64,000 bases of DNA. Origin: Streptomyces sp. MMG1121 (GTDB taxonomy: Bacteria; Actinomycetota; Actinomycetes; Streptomycetales; Streptomycetaceae). This document shows, piece after piece, positions 25,206 to 33,224 of the stretch. The number at the start of each line of letters is the position of its first letter. Positions within the stretch are counted from its first letter, which is position 1. The notes below the pieces were generated by a model that was given only the letters and a program-made list of their open reading frames with translations, searched no databases and was not told where the DNA came from. The stretch spans positions 248,001-312,000 of the forward strand of contig NZ_LGDV01000118.1 in NCBI RefSeq assembly GCF_001280015.1, in the 5' to 3' direction. A program made the position numbers and the translations under genes.

Positions 25206-26531
25206 CGACTCGGGCCTCGCGGCCGGCCGCGGTTCCTCGGCGACGGGCCGCTCGGCCGCGGGCTGCTCGGCCGCTGGCTGCTCGGCCGCTGGCTGCTCGG
25301 CCGCTGGCTGCTCGGCCGCTGGCTGCTCGGCCGCGGGCAGCCCCCGCATGAGCAGGCCGTACCCCAGCCCGGCGGCCGTCCCCACCGCGGCGCACGTCCC
25401 CCACAGCCACGCGGCCCCCAGCCGGTCGATGACCATGCCGGACATCAGCGGGGCGACCAGTGCGGCGACGGACCACGACAGGGTGTACACGCCCTGGTAG
25501 CGGCCGCGGCCGTGGACCGGGGACAGACGGACGACGAGGCCGGTCTGGGTGGGGGCGTTGACGATCTCGGCGAGGGTCCACACGCACACGGTGACCATGA
25601 AGACGCCGACCGATCCGGCGAAGGCGGTGAGCCCGAAGCCGTACCCGGCGAGGAGCGAGGAGGCGACGAGCAGGGTGCGCGGGTCGCGGTGCTCGATGAA
25701 CCGGGTGACCGGGATCTGCAGGGCGACGATCAGGATGCCGTTGACGGCGATGGCGAGGCCGTAGTCGGCGGGCGAGAACCCGGCCCGTCCCATGGCCACC
25801 GGCAGGCCGACCGAGCCCTGCTGGAAGACCAGCGCGACCAGGAAGGACAGCCCGACGACCGCCATGTACCGCCTGTCGCGCAGCACGGTGACGAGGCTGA
25901 CGGCGTCCTCCGCGCCCTTGGTGTGCGCGGCCGCCGGCGGGCGGGACTCGGGCACCTTGAGGAAGACGACGAGCGCGCAGGCCAGGGTCATCCCGCCCTC
26001 GATGAGGAACCCGGCGAGGTAGCTGAACTCGGCGATGAACCCGGCGGCCATGGAGGAGACGGCGAAACCGAGGTTGATGGCCCAGTAGTTGAGGGAGAAC
26101 GCGCGGACGCGGTCCTCGGGGCGGACGATGTCGGCCATCATCGCCTGCACGGCCGGCCGGGAGGCGTTGGAGGCCATGCCGACGAGGAAGGCGACGCCGG
26201 CGATGGCGACCGGGTCGGTCATGAAGCCGAGCAGCGCGACGGAGGCGGCGGTGGCCGACTGGGCGATGAGCAGGGTCGGCCGCCGTCCGAGCCGGTCGGC
26301 CATCACCCCGCCGCCCAGCGAGGAGACGACGCCGCCGAGCCCGTGCAGGGAGGCGACGAGACCGGCGTACGAGGCCGAGTAGCCGCGGTCGAGGGTGAGG
26401 TAGAGGGCCATGAAGGTGGCCACGAAGGCGCCGAGCCGGTTGACCAGGGTGCTGGTCCACAGCCACCAGAACTCACGGGGGAGCCCGGAGACGCTCTCCC
26501 GGGCGGCACGTCGGAGACGAGCGGCGGACAT
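25191..26531 (-). CDS. MFS transporter with PAAEQ-repeat tail
   Basis: A 446-residue major facilitator permease with about 12 membrane helices and the loop motif GGVMADRLGRRPTLL between helices 2 and 3. It resembles drug-efflux or multidrug MFS proteins of the DHA1/YfcJ kind; the substrate is not predictable. The start at 26531 was chosen because GGGGGG lies upstream and the first helix begins soon after. The C-terminal about 45 residues are unusual: five PAAEQ repeats plus PAAER, probably cytosolic and disordered. Divergent from gpmA. Confidence 0.85.
   Translation of the reverse strand: MSAARLRRAARESVSGLPREFWWLWTSTLVNRLGAFVATFMALYLTLDRGYSASYAGLVASLHGLGGVVSSLGGGVMADRLGRRPTLLIAQSATAASVALLGFMTDPVAIAGVAFLVGMASNASRPAVQAMMADIVRPEDRVRAFSLNYWAINLGFAVSSMAAGFIAEFSYLAGFLIEGGMTLACALVVFLKVPESRPPAAAHTKGAEDAVSLVTVLRDRRYMAVVGLSFLVALVFQQGSVGLPVAMGRAGFSPADYGLAIAVNGILIVALQIPVTRFIEHRDPRTLLVASSLLAGYGFGLTAFAGSVGVFMVTVCVWTLAEIVNAPTQTGLVVRLSPVHGRGRYQGVYTLSWSVAALVAPLMSGMVIDRLGAAWLWGTCAAVGTAAGLGYGLLMRGLPAAEQPAAEQPAAEQPAAEQPAAEQPAAERPVAEEPRPAARPESAPSI
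25248..25337. repeat. 15-bp tandem repeats coding for PAAEQ
   Basis: Six near-identical 15-bp units within the MFS gene 3' part, encoding five PAAEQ and one PAAER. Copy number is likely to vary by slippage. This is a coding microrepeat, not a CRISPR array. Confidence 0.85.
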
Positions 26532-26709
26532 GACAAATCCCCCCACGGATCGCAAAGCGCCCTCATGGAGGCGCCGTAAGTGGCTCAAGCGGTGAGCACA
26601 ACTTACAGATGGAGGCTGCCGGCGACCACTCGATTAACAGACGCCGTCAACCGTCCACCCACCGGCCGGTCCGGGCGGCGCCCCGAACGCGTGGATTACG
26701 CTCTTTCCC

Positions 26710-27471
26710 ATGGCCGACGCACCGTACAAGCTGATCCTCCTCCGCCACGGCGAGAGCGAGTGGAACGCGAAGAACCTGTTCACCGGCTGGGTGGACGTCA
26801 ACCTCAACGAGAAGGGCGAGAAGGAGGCAGTCCGCGGCGGCGAGCTTCTGAAGGACGCCGGCCTCCTCCCCGACGTGGTCCACACGTCCCTCCAGAAGCG
26901 CGCGATCCGCACGGCCCAGCTGGCGCTGGAGTCCGCGGACCGCCACTGGATCCCGGTCCACCGCAGCTGGCGCCTGAACGAACGCCACTACGGCGCCCTC
27001 CAGGGCAAGGACAAGGCGGCCACGCTGGCCGAGTTCGGCGAGGAGCAGTTCATGCTCTGGCGCCGCTCGTACGACACCCCGCCCCCGCCGCTCTCCGACG
27101 ACTCCGAGTTCTCCCAGTTCGACGACGCGCGCTACGCCACGCTCCCGCCGGAGCTGCGCCCGCGGACGGAGTGCCTGAAGGACGTCGTCCTCCGCATGCT
27201 CCCGTACTGGTACGACGCGATCGTCCCGGACCTCCTCGACGGCCACACCGTCCTGGTCGCGGCGCACGGCAACTCGCTGCGCGCCCTGGTCAAGCACCTG
27301 GACGGCATCTCCGACGCCGACATCGCGGGCCTGAACATCCCGACGGGCATTCCGCTGTACTACGAGCTGGACGAGAACTTCAGGCCGGTCACCCCCGGCG
27401 GCAAGTACCTCGACCCCGAGGCGGCCGCCGCGGCGATCGAGGCGGTCAAGAACCAGGGCAAGAAGAAGTAG
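26710..27471 (+). CDS. gpmA: 2,3-bisphosphoglycerate-dependent phosphoglycerate mutase
   Basis: A 253-residue glycolytic enzyme interconverting 3- and 2-phosphoglycerate. The phospho-histidine motif [10 protein letters not shown] is near residue 9, the second catalytic His lies in [11 protein letters not shown], and the clamp segment [14 protein letters not shown] is present. ATG 26710 follows TACGCT by 7 nt (leaderless pattern). The last codons and stop come from an AICE attachment site: the ending GKKK is preserved, but the stop is TAG here, whereas the displaced chromosomal copy at 40678-40697 reads TAA. The enzyme therefore stays intact despite the 13-kb insertion, but it lost its own terminator. 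Confidence 0.95.
   Translation: MADAPYKLILLRHGESEWNAKNLFTGWVDVNLNEKGEKEAVRGGELLKDAGLLPDVVHTSLQKRAIRTAQLALESADRHWIPVHRSWRLNERHYGALQGKDKAATLAEFGEEQFMLWRRSYDTPPPPLSDDSEFSQFDDARYATLPPELRPRTECLKDVVLRMLPYWYDAIVPDLLDGHTVLVAAHGNSLRALVKHLDGISDADIAGLNIPTGIPLYYELDENFRPVTPGGKYLDPEAAAAAIEAVKNQGKKK
27453..27470. other. attL2 core in the gpmA 3' end
   Basis: CCAGGGCAAGAAGAAGTA, identical to 40678-40695. It encodes the last residues of GpmA and two bases of the stop codon. The integrase gene begins 80 bp inside the element. Confidence 0.88.
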
Positions 27472-27532
27472 GTTTGGTGATCATGCCCCTGACCTGCGCT
27501 CATGGCGCGGATCGGGGGCATTTTCACGGCCC

Positions 27533-27549
27533 GGGCCCACTGTGGGCCC
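27533..27549. terminator. Hairpin after int
   Basis: GGGCCCAC / GTGGGCCC with a one-base centre, directly after the int stop (minus strand). A related hairpin, GGGCCC-CCACT-GGGCCC, lies at 40552-40568 near the other end, so it may also be an Int-related site. Confidence 0.5.
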
Positions 27550-28794
27550 TCAGTCCCCCGAGCCTTGCGGCCGGAGCGCCTGCCCGAGAGCCTTCCGGGC
27601 ACGGTCCCGGCTGCTGGGCATGAGGTGCGCGTACACCTTCAGAGTCAGGCCCGGATCGGAGTGCCCGAGGTACTCACTGACGGCCTTGATGCTTTCTCCG
27701 GCGTCCAGGAGGACGGACGCGTAGAAGTGCCGCAGGGCGTGCATGCCGTGCTCGCGGGCGGCGGCGTGCTCGCGGCTCTTGGCCTTCGGGATGACGCCGA
27801 CCTTCGCGAGAGCGGGCTTCCAGTGGTCCTCGTTTAGCGACGTACGCCAGACGTGCCCACCGTTGGGCCCGCTGAAGATCAGGCGCTTGGTCACGGGCTG
27901 GCCGTTCGCTCGCATCCAGGGCAACGTGATCTCCACGGGCGGGAAGCGCTCGATGTGTATCTTCAGCGCCTCCGCCACGGGATCAGGCAGAGGCACGTCA
28001 CGGAGCTTGCCGCCCTTCGGGGGCGCGAACACGGCCTTGCTCAGGCTCAGCTTGAGTTGCTGCACCACGTGCAGGGTGTTGGTGTCGAAGTCCAGCTCAT
28101 CGACGCACAGGCCGAGGATCTCACCCTGTCTCAGGCCGCAGCCGGCGCCCATGTCGACCATGGTGCGGAAGCGCTCGACCATGGCGGCCCGCACAGCGAA
28201 GACGCGTTCCGGCTGCCACGGGACCACACGGCGCAAGCCCATCTCGGGGAGCGTCACCGTGCGCGAGTTGCAGGGGTTCCGGCGAAGGTAGCCGTCCTCG
28301 ACGGCCGCGCCGAGAACGGCGCGGACGTTGGAGAAGATCACACGGGCGTACGCGCCAGACATGCCGGACGCTTCGAGCTGCGTCACGAACTCGCGAACGT
28401 GGCTCGGCTGGAACGACCCGAGCGGACGTGACCCGATGCGGGGAAAGGCGTGCAGCCTGAGTTGGGACTGCATCGACGCTCGGGTGTTCGGGTCTCCGCT
28501 CTGGCTCACAAGCCACTCCTCCGCAAACTCCTGAAAGGACGTCCGGGACGCGTTCGGGTCGATGTAGTCGCCACGAGCCACGTCCGCAGCCATCTTGCTC
28601 AGCCACTGCTCGGCGAGGCGCTTCTGTCCGTCGGCGAACGACTTGCTCTTGCGCTTGCCGTCGGGCGCGAAGTAGCGAGCCCTGTAGCGCAGGCCGGTGC
28701 CATGGCGCTCGGTCTTGACCCGGATGGTCTTGCCGTTGGTGTCGGTCTCGGTCCTGAACCAACGGTCTTGGATGCTTCCTGCCATTTCGGGCAA
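27550..28794 (-). CDS. int: AICE tyrosine integrase
   Basis: A 414-residue tyrosine recombinase for site-specific integration and excision at gpmA. The N-terminal arm-binding region (residues 1-70) and SAM-like core-binding domain (about 85-180) precede the catalytic domain. The catalytic residues are present: Arg in GCGLRQGEILG, His-X-X-Arg in HALRHFY, His in LGHSD and Tyr in VYAHLM. The first codon is TTG 28794, with GGAAGGGG just upstream; an ATG at 28785 (MAGSIQDRW) is an alternative. It follows xis by 79 nt on the same strand and reads toward attL2. Confidence 0.93.
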   Translation of the reverse strand: MPEMAGSIQDRWFRTETDTNGKTIRVKTERHGTGLRYRARYFAPDGKRKSKSFADGQKRLAEQWLSKMAADVARGDYIDPNASRTSFQEFAEEWLVSQSGDPNTRASMQSQLRLHAFPRIGSRPLGSFQPSHVREFVTQLEASGMSGAYARVIFSNVRAVLGAAVEDGYLRRNPCNSRTVTLPEMGLRRVVPWQPERVFAVRAAMVERFRTMVDMGAGCGLRQGEILGLCVDELDFDTNTLHVVQQLKLSLSKAVFAPPKGGKLRDVPLPDPVAEALKIHIERFPPVEITLPWMRANGQPVTKRLIFSGPNGGHVWRTSLNEDHWKPALAKVGVIPKAKSREHAAAREHGMHALRHFYASVLLDAGESIKAVSEYLGHSDPGLTLKVYAHLMPSSRDRARKALGQALRPQGSGD

Positions 28795-28873
28795 CAGCCC
28801 CTTCCGGACATGAGGCGGGGAGGGCCACGTCGTGGCCCTCCCCGAGGAGTGGAACGGTGCGGTGCGTGGACGC

Positions 28874-29119
28874 CTAGGCAGCGTCTTGGGTGACGCTCTT
28901 CCGTTGAGTGACGTAGGCGTACACGTCGGAGGGGTCGTAGCGCACGTGCTTGCCGATACGGAAGCCGGGCGGGCCCAGGCGCTTCTTACGCCACTGGTAG
29001 ACGGTCTCTTTGGGCACCTCGAAGATCTCGGCGATGTCGTCCGGCGTCAGATACCGGTCGGGGAGGCCGTTGCGGAGGATGGCGCGGGGGTCGGGTTGAG
29101 CGGAACCATTTCGGTTCAT
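28874..29119 (-). CDS. xis: Excisionase (MerR-like helix-turn-helix)
   Basis: An 81-residue DNA-binding protein of the HTH_17/excisionase family. RYLTPDDIAEIFEVPKETVYQWRKKRLGPPGFRIGKHVRYDPSDV contains the winged helix-turn-helix with the family GPP/RIGKHVRY pattern. It bends DNA at the att sites to direct the integrase toward excision. It lies between the iteron field and int, with a 79-nt gap before int, the usual AICE arrangement. The tail TQRKSVTQDAA is short and charged. Confidence 0.9.
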   Translation of the reverse strand: MNRNGSAQPDPRAILRNGLPDRYLTPDDIAEIFEVPKETVYQWRKKRLGPPGFRIGKHVRYDPSDVYAYVTQRKSVTQDAA

Positions 29120-29193
29120 GGGTTCCTCAGAGGTTGAGTCGCGTTGACTTCGGGGGTTCCTCGGACTCCGCGTGTGTCCGAGGTGCGGATTTC

Positions 29194-29401
29194 TGCGTCA
29201 CTGCGTCACCTGCGTCATTCAGGCCTTCTGACCTGCGGTTTTTGGGTGACGCAGAGCGTTGGAGGTGCGTCATCGGTGACGCAGGCTGTCCGTCACGGGT
29301 GACGCAGGTGACGCGGCGTGACGCAGAGATGGGCCATCTGCGTCACGCCTGTAGGCGCAGGTCACCCGCCGTTTTCGCGGGCCCCGTGACGCTGTGACGC
29401 A
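29194..29401. repeat. Iteron field of TGACGCA repeats (candidate replication origin)
   Basis: At least ten exact copies of TGACGCA or its complement TGCGTCA occur in about 208 bp, in both orientations, plus near matches at 29309 and 29387. The field lies between rep and xis, outside any gene. Clustered short repeats beside rep are typical of replication origins; binding by Xis or Int is an alternative. Confidence 0.75.
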
Positions 29402-29513
29402 GCATTCCCCTACTTAGGAGAAGGAGGGGGTGTTTGTGGTGGTGCGGCGCGGCTCAGGGCGTGAAGAAGGAGCCGCTGCGCGGCGCGACCATCGGGCGGC
29501 GCGAGCGCCGAAC

Positions 29514-29553
29514 AGCAAGAGGAGCACGCGCCGCCGCCGGTGCTCCTCTTGCT
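29514..29553. terminator. Terminator after rep
   Basis: 14-bp arms AGCAAGAGGAGCAC / GTGCTCCTCTTGCT with a 12-nt GC-rich loop, about 20 bp beyond the rep stop on the minus strand. Confidence 0.7.
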
Positions 29554-29572
29554 CGTACGGCCGTGGCGCCGG

Positions 29573-31045
29573 TCAGAACGCCTGCTGCTCGTGCGACGGC
29601 GCGCCGAGTGTGCGGGTCATCACGATGTAGCGGCCCTCCCTGGTGCGGCCCGAGTCGATGAGGACACCACGGGCGGCGAGGGTGGGCTGTAGCCGCTTGA
29701 GACGGTCGGAGAGCACCTTGCCCGTGGTCGGCCAGCCTTTGGGCAGGGGGCGGAAGTCGTCCCCGGTGTAGACGCGGCTGAGGCAGTGCAGCCACTCCGT
29801 GGACGTCATCCGCTGTTCCGCACCCGTTTCCAGGCCGGCGGCATACGCGAGGACGGTCTGTGCCAGGAGGTCGCCCTCGATGACGTCGTCGTTGAGGTCG
29901 TCCAGGCTGGCTCGGTAGGCGGTGAGCGCTCCGAGACCGGTGGCCGCGTCGAGCTGCGCGCACAGGTGCGCGAAGTCCGCCATCCGCAGGTCGGTAGGGG
30001 TCTCCGCCTCTGCCGCGCGGACCTTGACCGTCAGGTCCAGGATCGAGCCGAGGACGACGGGCAGCACCTCTGCGTACTCCGTCCACAGCTCATCTTCGGT
30101 GCGCCGCACCTGAGGCCGCTCCAGCCGCAGCGGCAGGAGCCGTTCGGCGAGGTCGGGGCGGATGACTCCCACGTCGATACCGGTCAGGAGCAGGGGGCGG
30201 CGGTAGCCGACACGGAAGACGTCCCCGTCGGTGAACAGCGCTCGCTTGACGTTCTCGGCTCCGGTGACGATGCAGCACATGGCGTCGGACAGGTCCGGGC
30301 TCATGTGGGAGAGGTTGTCCAGCGCGGTCACCCAGCCCGCCGCGACGGCGGCGATCAGGTTCTCTTCGTCCTTCGGGGCCCGTCGCAGGTCACCGGTCAT
30401 GCCCTCGACGATCCGCACGAGCATCCGGCCGCCGGTCGACTTGCCGGCGCCCTGCGGGCCGGTGAGGAACGGGGCCGGGACGGGCACGGACGGCCCGAGG
30501 CACCCGATCAGCCACGCGATGGCCAGGCACTCGGTTTCTGCGTTGGCGAAGTTGCACAGCCGCATCAGCAGATCGATGCCCTTGCCGTCCGTGTTCTTGA
30601 CTGGCATCGGGAGTTCGCCGGTGAGCTGGGTGCGCCGCCAGCACACCTCACGCGGATCGGGAACGGCGATGTCCCAGCCGGTCGGGTGGATGCGGACGGA
30701 TTGCCCGTCGGCGCGGCCGAGGTCCAACCAGGTGGCCCCGTCGAACCCCGGGGCGACGCGGATGTACACGGGCTGCACGTCCTCGGACAGTGCAAGTGCT
30801 TCGATCAAGTCCAACGCCTCCTTGAGCGCAGTCCCGTTGAACACGCCGAGTCCGTCCCTGTACAGGCCGACCATGAGTTCCTGGCGGTGGCTGCCGGTCG
30901 TGCCCTGGGAGCGGATCGGGCGGGCCACGGGGTGGCCGTTCCTCTGCGCGTACACGGTGCCGTCGGCGGTGCGGAAGTACCGGAAGTGCGCCTGTGCGTA
31001 GTCGGTGATGACCTCACGGGCCGGGTTCTTGTCGTCGTCGGACAT
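29573..31045 (-). CDS. AICE replication protein, P-loop ATPase
   Basis: A 490-residue protein containing a helicase-like ATPase core. Walker A FLTGPQGAGKST lies near residues 187-198, with an arginine-rich RRAPKDEENL segment and AGWVTALDNLSHM (Walker B-like Asp). The end (GRTREGRYIVMTR) looks like a winged-helix tail. Such proteins partner with the primase-polymerase for autonomous AICE replication after excision. ATG 31045 lies 2 nt after the stop of the upstream primase gene, so translation is coupled. The iteron field lies just downstream. It differs from pSAM2 RepSA in being a split primase plus ATPase system. Confidence 0.82.
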   Translation of the reverse strand: MSDDDKNPAREVITDYAQAHFRYFRTADGTVYAQRNGHPVARPIRSQGTTGSHRQELMVGLYRDGLGVFNGTALKEALDLIEALALSEDVQPVYIRVAPGFDGATWLDLGRADGQSVRIHPTGWDIAVPDPREVCWRRTQLTGELPMPVKNTDGKGIDLLMRLCNFANAETECLAIAWLIGCLGPSVPVPAPFLTGPQGAGKSTGGRMLVRIVEGMTGDLRRAPKDEENLIAAVAAGWVTALDNLSHMSPDLSDAMCCIVTGAENVKRALFTDGDVFRVGYRRPLLLTGIDVGVIRPDLAERLLPLRLERPQVRRTEDELWTEYAEVLPVVLGSILDLTVKVRAAEAETPTDLRMADFAHLCAQLDAATGLGALTAYRASLDDLNDDVIEGDLLAQTVLAYAAGLETGAEQRMTSTEWLHCLSRVYTGDDFRPLPKGWPTTGKVLSDRLKRLQPTLAARGVLIDSGRTREGRYIVMTRTLGAPSHEQQAF

Positions 31046-31047
31046 GG

Positions 31048-31911
31048 TTACAGCCCCAGCGTGGTCAGGGCGTTGGTCCACGCGTCGGTGCAGTGCCTGG
31101 GGGATTCGCCCTTGGCTTGTGCGGCGGTGAACAGCCGCGCGACGTGGGCGTCGGTGAGGCAACCGCACCGGCCGTGCGTCGACAGCACCGCGAGGAACGT
31201 GCAGTACACGGTCGCGTGGATGGCGCTGCGGGCCTCGGTGATGCGCTGCACGGCCATGGCGATGCCACGGTCCAGATAGGCGGGCATGCGGTGTGGGCAC
31301 TCGCCCCCATGGCTCTTCAGAGGCGCTGAGAGCGTCTGTGGCGCCCTGCGGGCGGGCGATGGGTTTACTGCCAGCGCGCGCACAGCGCCCGGGAGAGCGG
31401 CTGTGGCGCCGGTGCCGGGACCAAGCCAACGGGCGTACTGCATCAGGGACTTGATGTCGACGCCGGGCCGTACGGCGTTCGATGACGGCATGGTGCCCCG
31501 GTAGATCCAGTGCTCACCCCTCGTGGTGGTCACGGTCCGCGTGAGGGGCAGGGTGGTGCGGGCCCACCGGACGGCGGCGGGGTCGTCCAGGTCGACCACG
31601 GTCACGCCGGCGCCGCCGGGGTGGTAGGCGACCGTCGCCGCGTGCCGCCACGCCGATGCCCAGGCAGGGGAGTTGAGGACGTGCGGGTCGGTGGTGGCGG
31701 CGGCCCAGCCGTGGCACGGCTTCGGGCAGGCGCAGGGGCCGGGGGTCTTCATGTTCGGCCGGCCGCCGCACGCGTTCTGTGCGCAGGCCGGGCAGTTCCC
31801 GAACGGCACCTTCCCCTTGCGCAGCGGCAGCACTGGAAGACCGTCCGCCGCGAGGTGCAGCGCGGTGTGCAGGTGGCCGCGTGCTCGCCGGTTGTCGGTC
31901 GGATGGGTCAT
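31048..31911 (-). CDS. AICE bifunctional primase-polymerase (Prim-Pol)
   Basis: A 287-residue protein of the DNA primase/polymerase family used by integrative elements. The fold begins HLHTALHLAADGLPVLPLRKGKVP, followed by a Cys-rich insert (CPACAQNACGG, CACPKPC) likely to bind zinc. The catalytic motif VVDLDDP holds the acidic pair, and GEHWIYRG follows. GGAGGT is 9 nt before the chosen ATG at 31911. rep follows 2 nt after its stop. The C-terminal part contains a helical segment ending TNALTTLGL. Upstream lies the inverted-repeat cassette. Confidence 0.85.
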   Translation of the reverse strand: MTHPTDNRRARGHLHTALHLAADGLPVLPLRKGKVPFGNCPACAQNACGGRPNMKTPGPCACPKPCHGWAAATTDPHVLNSPAWASAWRHAATVAYHPGGAGVTVVDLDDPAAVRWARTTLPLTRTVTTTRGEHWIYRGTMPSSNAVRPGVDIKSLMQYARWLGPGTGATAALPGAVRALAVNPSPARRAPQTLSAPLKSHGGECPHRMPAYLDRGIAMAVQRITEARSAIHATVYCTFLAVLSTHGRCGCLTDAHVARLFTAAQAKGESPRHCTDAWTNALTTLGL

Positions 31912-32000
31912 GCTGGGTGACCTCCACTGTTCAGTTGGTGGGTGGAACGAGGGCGGCCCCGGTTCTTGGCGGAATGGGGGGCCGCCCTTGACGTAGCTAG

Positions 32001-32030
32001 TGCTGTGACCGGCAACCTTCACCGGGTCGA
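32001..32030 (+). repeat. Left terminal inverted repeat of the cold-shock cassette
   Basis: Matches the complement of 32429-32458 at 26 of 30 positions. The outermost 12 bases, TGCTGTGACCGG, are identical in both ends. Confidence 0.75.
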
Positions 32031-32169
32031 TCGTTTGCTTCGGCTGAGCAGGCCAGCCTCCACACGGCCTGCCACCGTTTAGGTGACTTCTGGCTCCTGC
32101 GTTGTCGTGGCGGGTACGTCTCTACCTGGCTCCATCAAGGAACTCGGACATCGACTGGGAGACACGACC

Positions 32170-32376
32170 ATGGCTCAGGGCACTGTGAAGTCGTTCGATG
32201 CGGAGAAGGGGTTCGGGTTCATCACCCCAGATGGCGGGGGCCCTGAGGTGTTCGTCCACTACAGCGAGATCCAGGGAAGGGGGTTCCGGATCCTGGAGGA
32301 GAACCAGCGTGTCGAATTCGAAATCGGCCAAGGCACGAAGGGGCCGCAGGCGACAGCAGTCAGCGTGATCGCCTGA
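32170..32376 (+). CDS. Cold-shock protein (CspA family) inside mobile cassette
   Basis: A 68-residue single-stranded nucleic-acid-binding protein with the five-strand cold-shock fold. RNP1 KGFGFI and RNP2 VFVHY are intact. The usual Trp of VKWFN is replaced by Ser (VKSFD), which may soften RNA stacking. GGAG is 8 nt before ATG. The 169-nt cassette leader resembles the long 5' UTRs of cold-shock genes and contains a GCAGGCC/GGCCTGC hairpin. It is transcribed against the AICE genes on both sides. A role as chaperone or antiterminator is family-based. Confidence 0.88.
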   Translation: MAQGTVKSFDAEKGFGFITPDGGGPEVFVHYSEIQGRGFRILEENQRVEFEIGQGTKGPQATAVSVIA

Positions 32377-32428
32377 ACCGGACGTCTCACGCAGCGGAAG
32401 TAGGACCCAACGCCGTCCACTGCATCCG

Positions 32429-32458
32429 TCGCCCCGGTCAACGTTTCCGGTCACAGCA
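32429..32458 (-). repeat. Right terminal inverted repeat of the cold-shock cassette
   Basis: The complement of this end matches 32001-32030 with four mismatches. The adjoining CTAG at 32459-32462 overlaps the stop codon of the neighbouring 54-residue gene. Confidence 0.75.
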
Positions 32459-32623
32459 CTAGGAGTCGGTGCCGGTGTAGTGGGCGACGTAGCCGGGGCA
32501 GAGGTTGTCGGGGCAGTCGCAGCCGCCGCACTCGTTGCAGATGTCGCCGGAGCACTCCTCACACATCTCGTGTTCGGGGCATCCGTAGTCGGCGCAGTCG
32601 TCGCAGTAGATCTCGTCTTCCAC
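32459..32623 (-). CDS. Small acidic cysteine-rich protein (54 aa)
   Basis: A short frame from GTG 32623 with GGAAGGA upstream, to TAG at 32461-32459. It has ten cysteines in CXXC-like pairs (CDDCADYGC, CEECSGDICNECGGCDC, NLC) within an acidic background, suggesting a small zinc-binding or iron-sulphur-binding protein. The stop codon lies inside the CTAG repeated at both sides of the cold-shock cassette, so the cassette inserted exactly at the gene end without breaking it. It follows the two-helix membrane gene by 17 nt. Function unknown. Confidence 0.7.
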   Translation of the reverse strand: MEDEIYCDDCADYGCPEHEMCEECSGDICNECGGCDCPDNLCPGYVAHYTGTDS

Positions 32624-32640
32624 GTGCGGGATTCCTTCCC

Positions 32641-33132
32641 TCACTGGTGGTTGTTGGTCTTGGCCCACACGCCGCGCGTGGTGGTGCGCACGTTGCGCTG
32701 GTCCTGGTAGACGGGGCCCTCGTAGTGCTGGTGGATGTCCGGGGCGGGCTGGGCGCGCTTGGCGAGCTTGGCGAGGGCGAGGACGAAGGCGGTGGGGGCG
32801 CCGAAGACGATGGCGCACACGACGGGGTTGGCGGTCTGGGAGACGTACATGAGTACGGCGGCGGTGAGCCCGGTCATGGAGGTGGCGGCGGCGCCGGAGA
32901 GCATGAGGACGCTGGCGTCGGTGGCGCCCTGGCTCATCGGCGGTCGGCCCGGCTGGGCGACGGGCGGGGTGCTGCCGTAGCGGGGAAGCGGGGTGTCGTC
33001 GCGGTGCGCGGTCGGGGTTTCGGGCGCCGGCCGGTAGGCGTCGGCGATGATCCGGCGGGCCTCGGCGGTGGCTTCGTCCTCGGTCATCCCGGTGGTCGCA
33101 GGAGACGTTGTCGGGGTGGTTTCGGGGGTCAT
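32641..33132 (-). CDS. Small two-helix membrane protein, Spd-like
   Basis: A 163-residue protein. Residues 1-68 are hydrophilic with Pro/Thr-rich and acidic stretches. Two membrane helices (DASVLMLSGAAATSMTGLTA and CAIVFGAPTAFVLALAKLAK regions, residues about 72-125) follow, then a basic tail containing HQHYEGPVYQDQRN. Similar small membrane proteins of AICEs aid intramycelial spread or partner with Tra. It is separated from tra by the clt-like repeat field. Assignment is by position and topology. Confidence 0.6.
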   Translation of the reverse strand: MTPETTPTTSPATTGMTEDEATAEARRIIADAYRPAPETPTAHRDDTPLPRYGSTPPVAQPGRPPMSQGATDASVLMLSGAAATSMTGLTAAVLMYVSQTANPVVCAIVFGAPTAFVLALAKLAKRAQPAPDIHQHYEGPVYQDQRNVRTTTRGVWAKTNNHQ

Positions 33133-33224
33133 GCGGAATCCCTTCCGGTGCTGGGTGAGGGAGGACGCGGCACCCCCTTCGAGATGCCGTGTAGAGGGGG
33201 TTTTCGAGAGTCTGGCCTGCGCGG

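Larger units (their letters stand above)
31997..32462. mobile_element. 458-bp inverted-repeat cassette carrying a cold-shock gene, flanked by CTAG
   Basis: Termini at 32001 and 32458 are inverted repeats beginning TGCTGTGACCGG; the first 30 bases match at 26 positions. Both are flanked by CTAG (31997-32000 and 32459-32462), fitting a 4-bp target duplication. There is no transposase inside: the only gene is a cold-shock protein on the strand opposite to its neighbours. It resembles a MITE or a non-autonomous mobile cassette. Because CTAG is a palindrome, it could alternatively be the outer end of the inverted repeats. Confidence 0.75.

Noticed and set aside
25248..25337. Possible CRISPR-like array
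   Set aside because: Repeats are tandem 15-mers without spacers and are in frame within the MFS gene.
29194..29401. Possible CRISPR-like array
   Set aside because: The repeat is a 7-mer in both orientations with irregular spacing, which fits iterons and not CRISPR.
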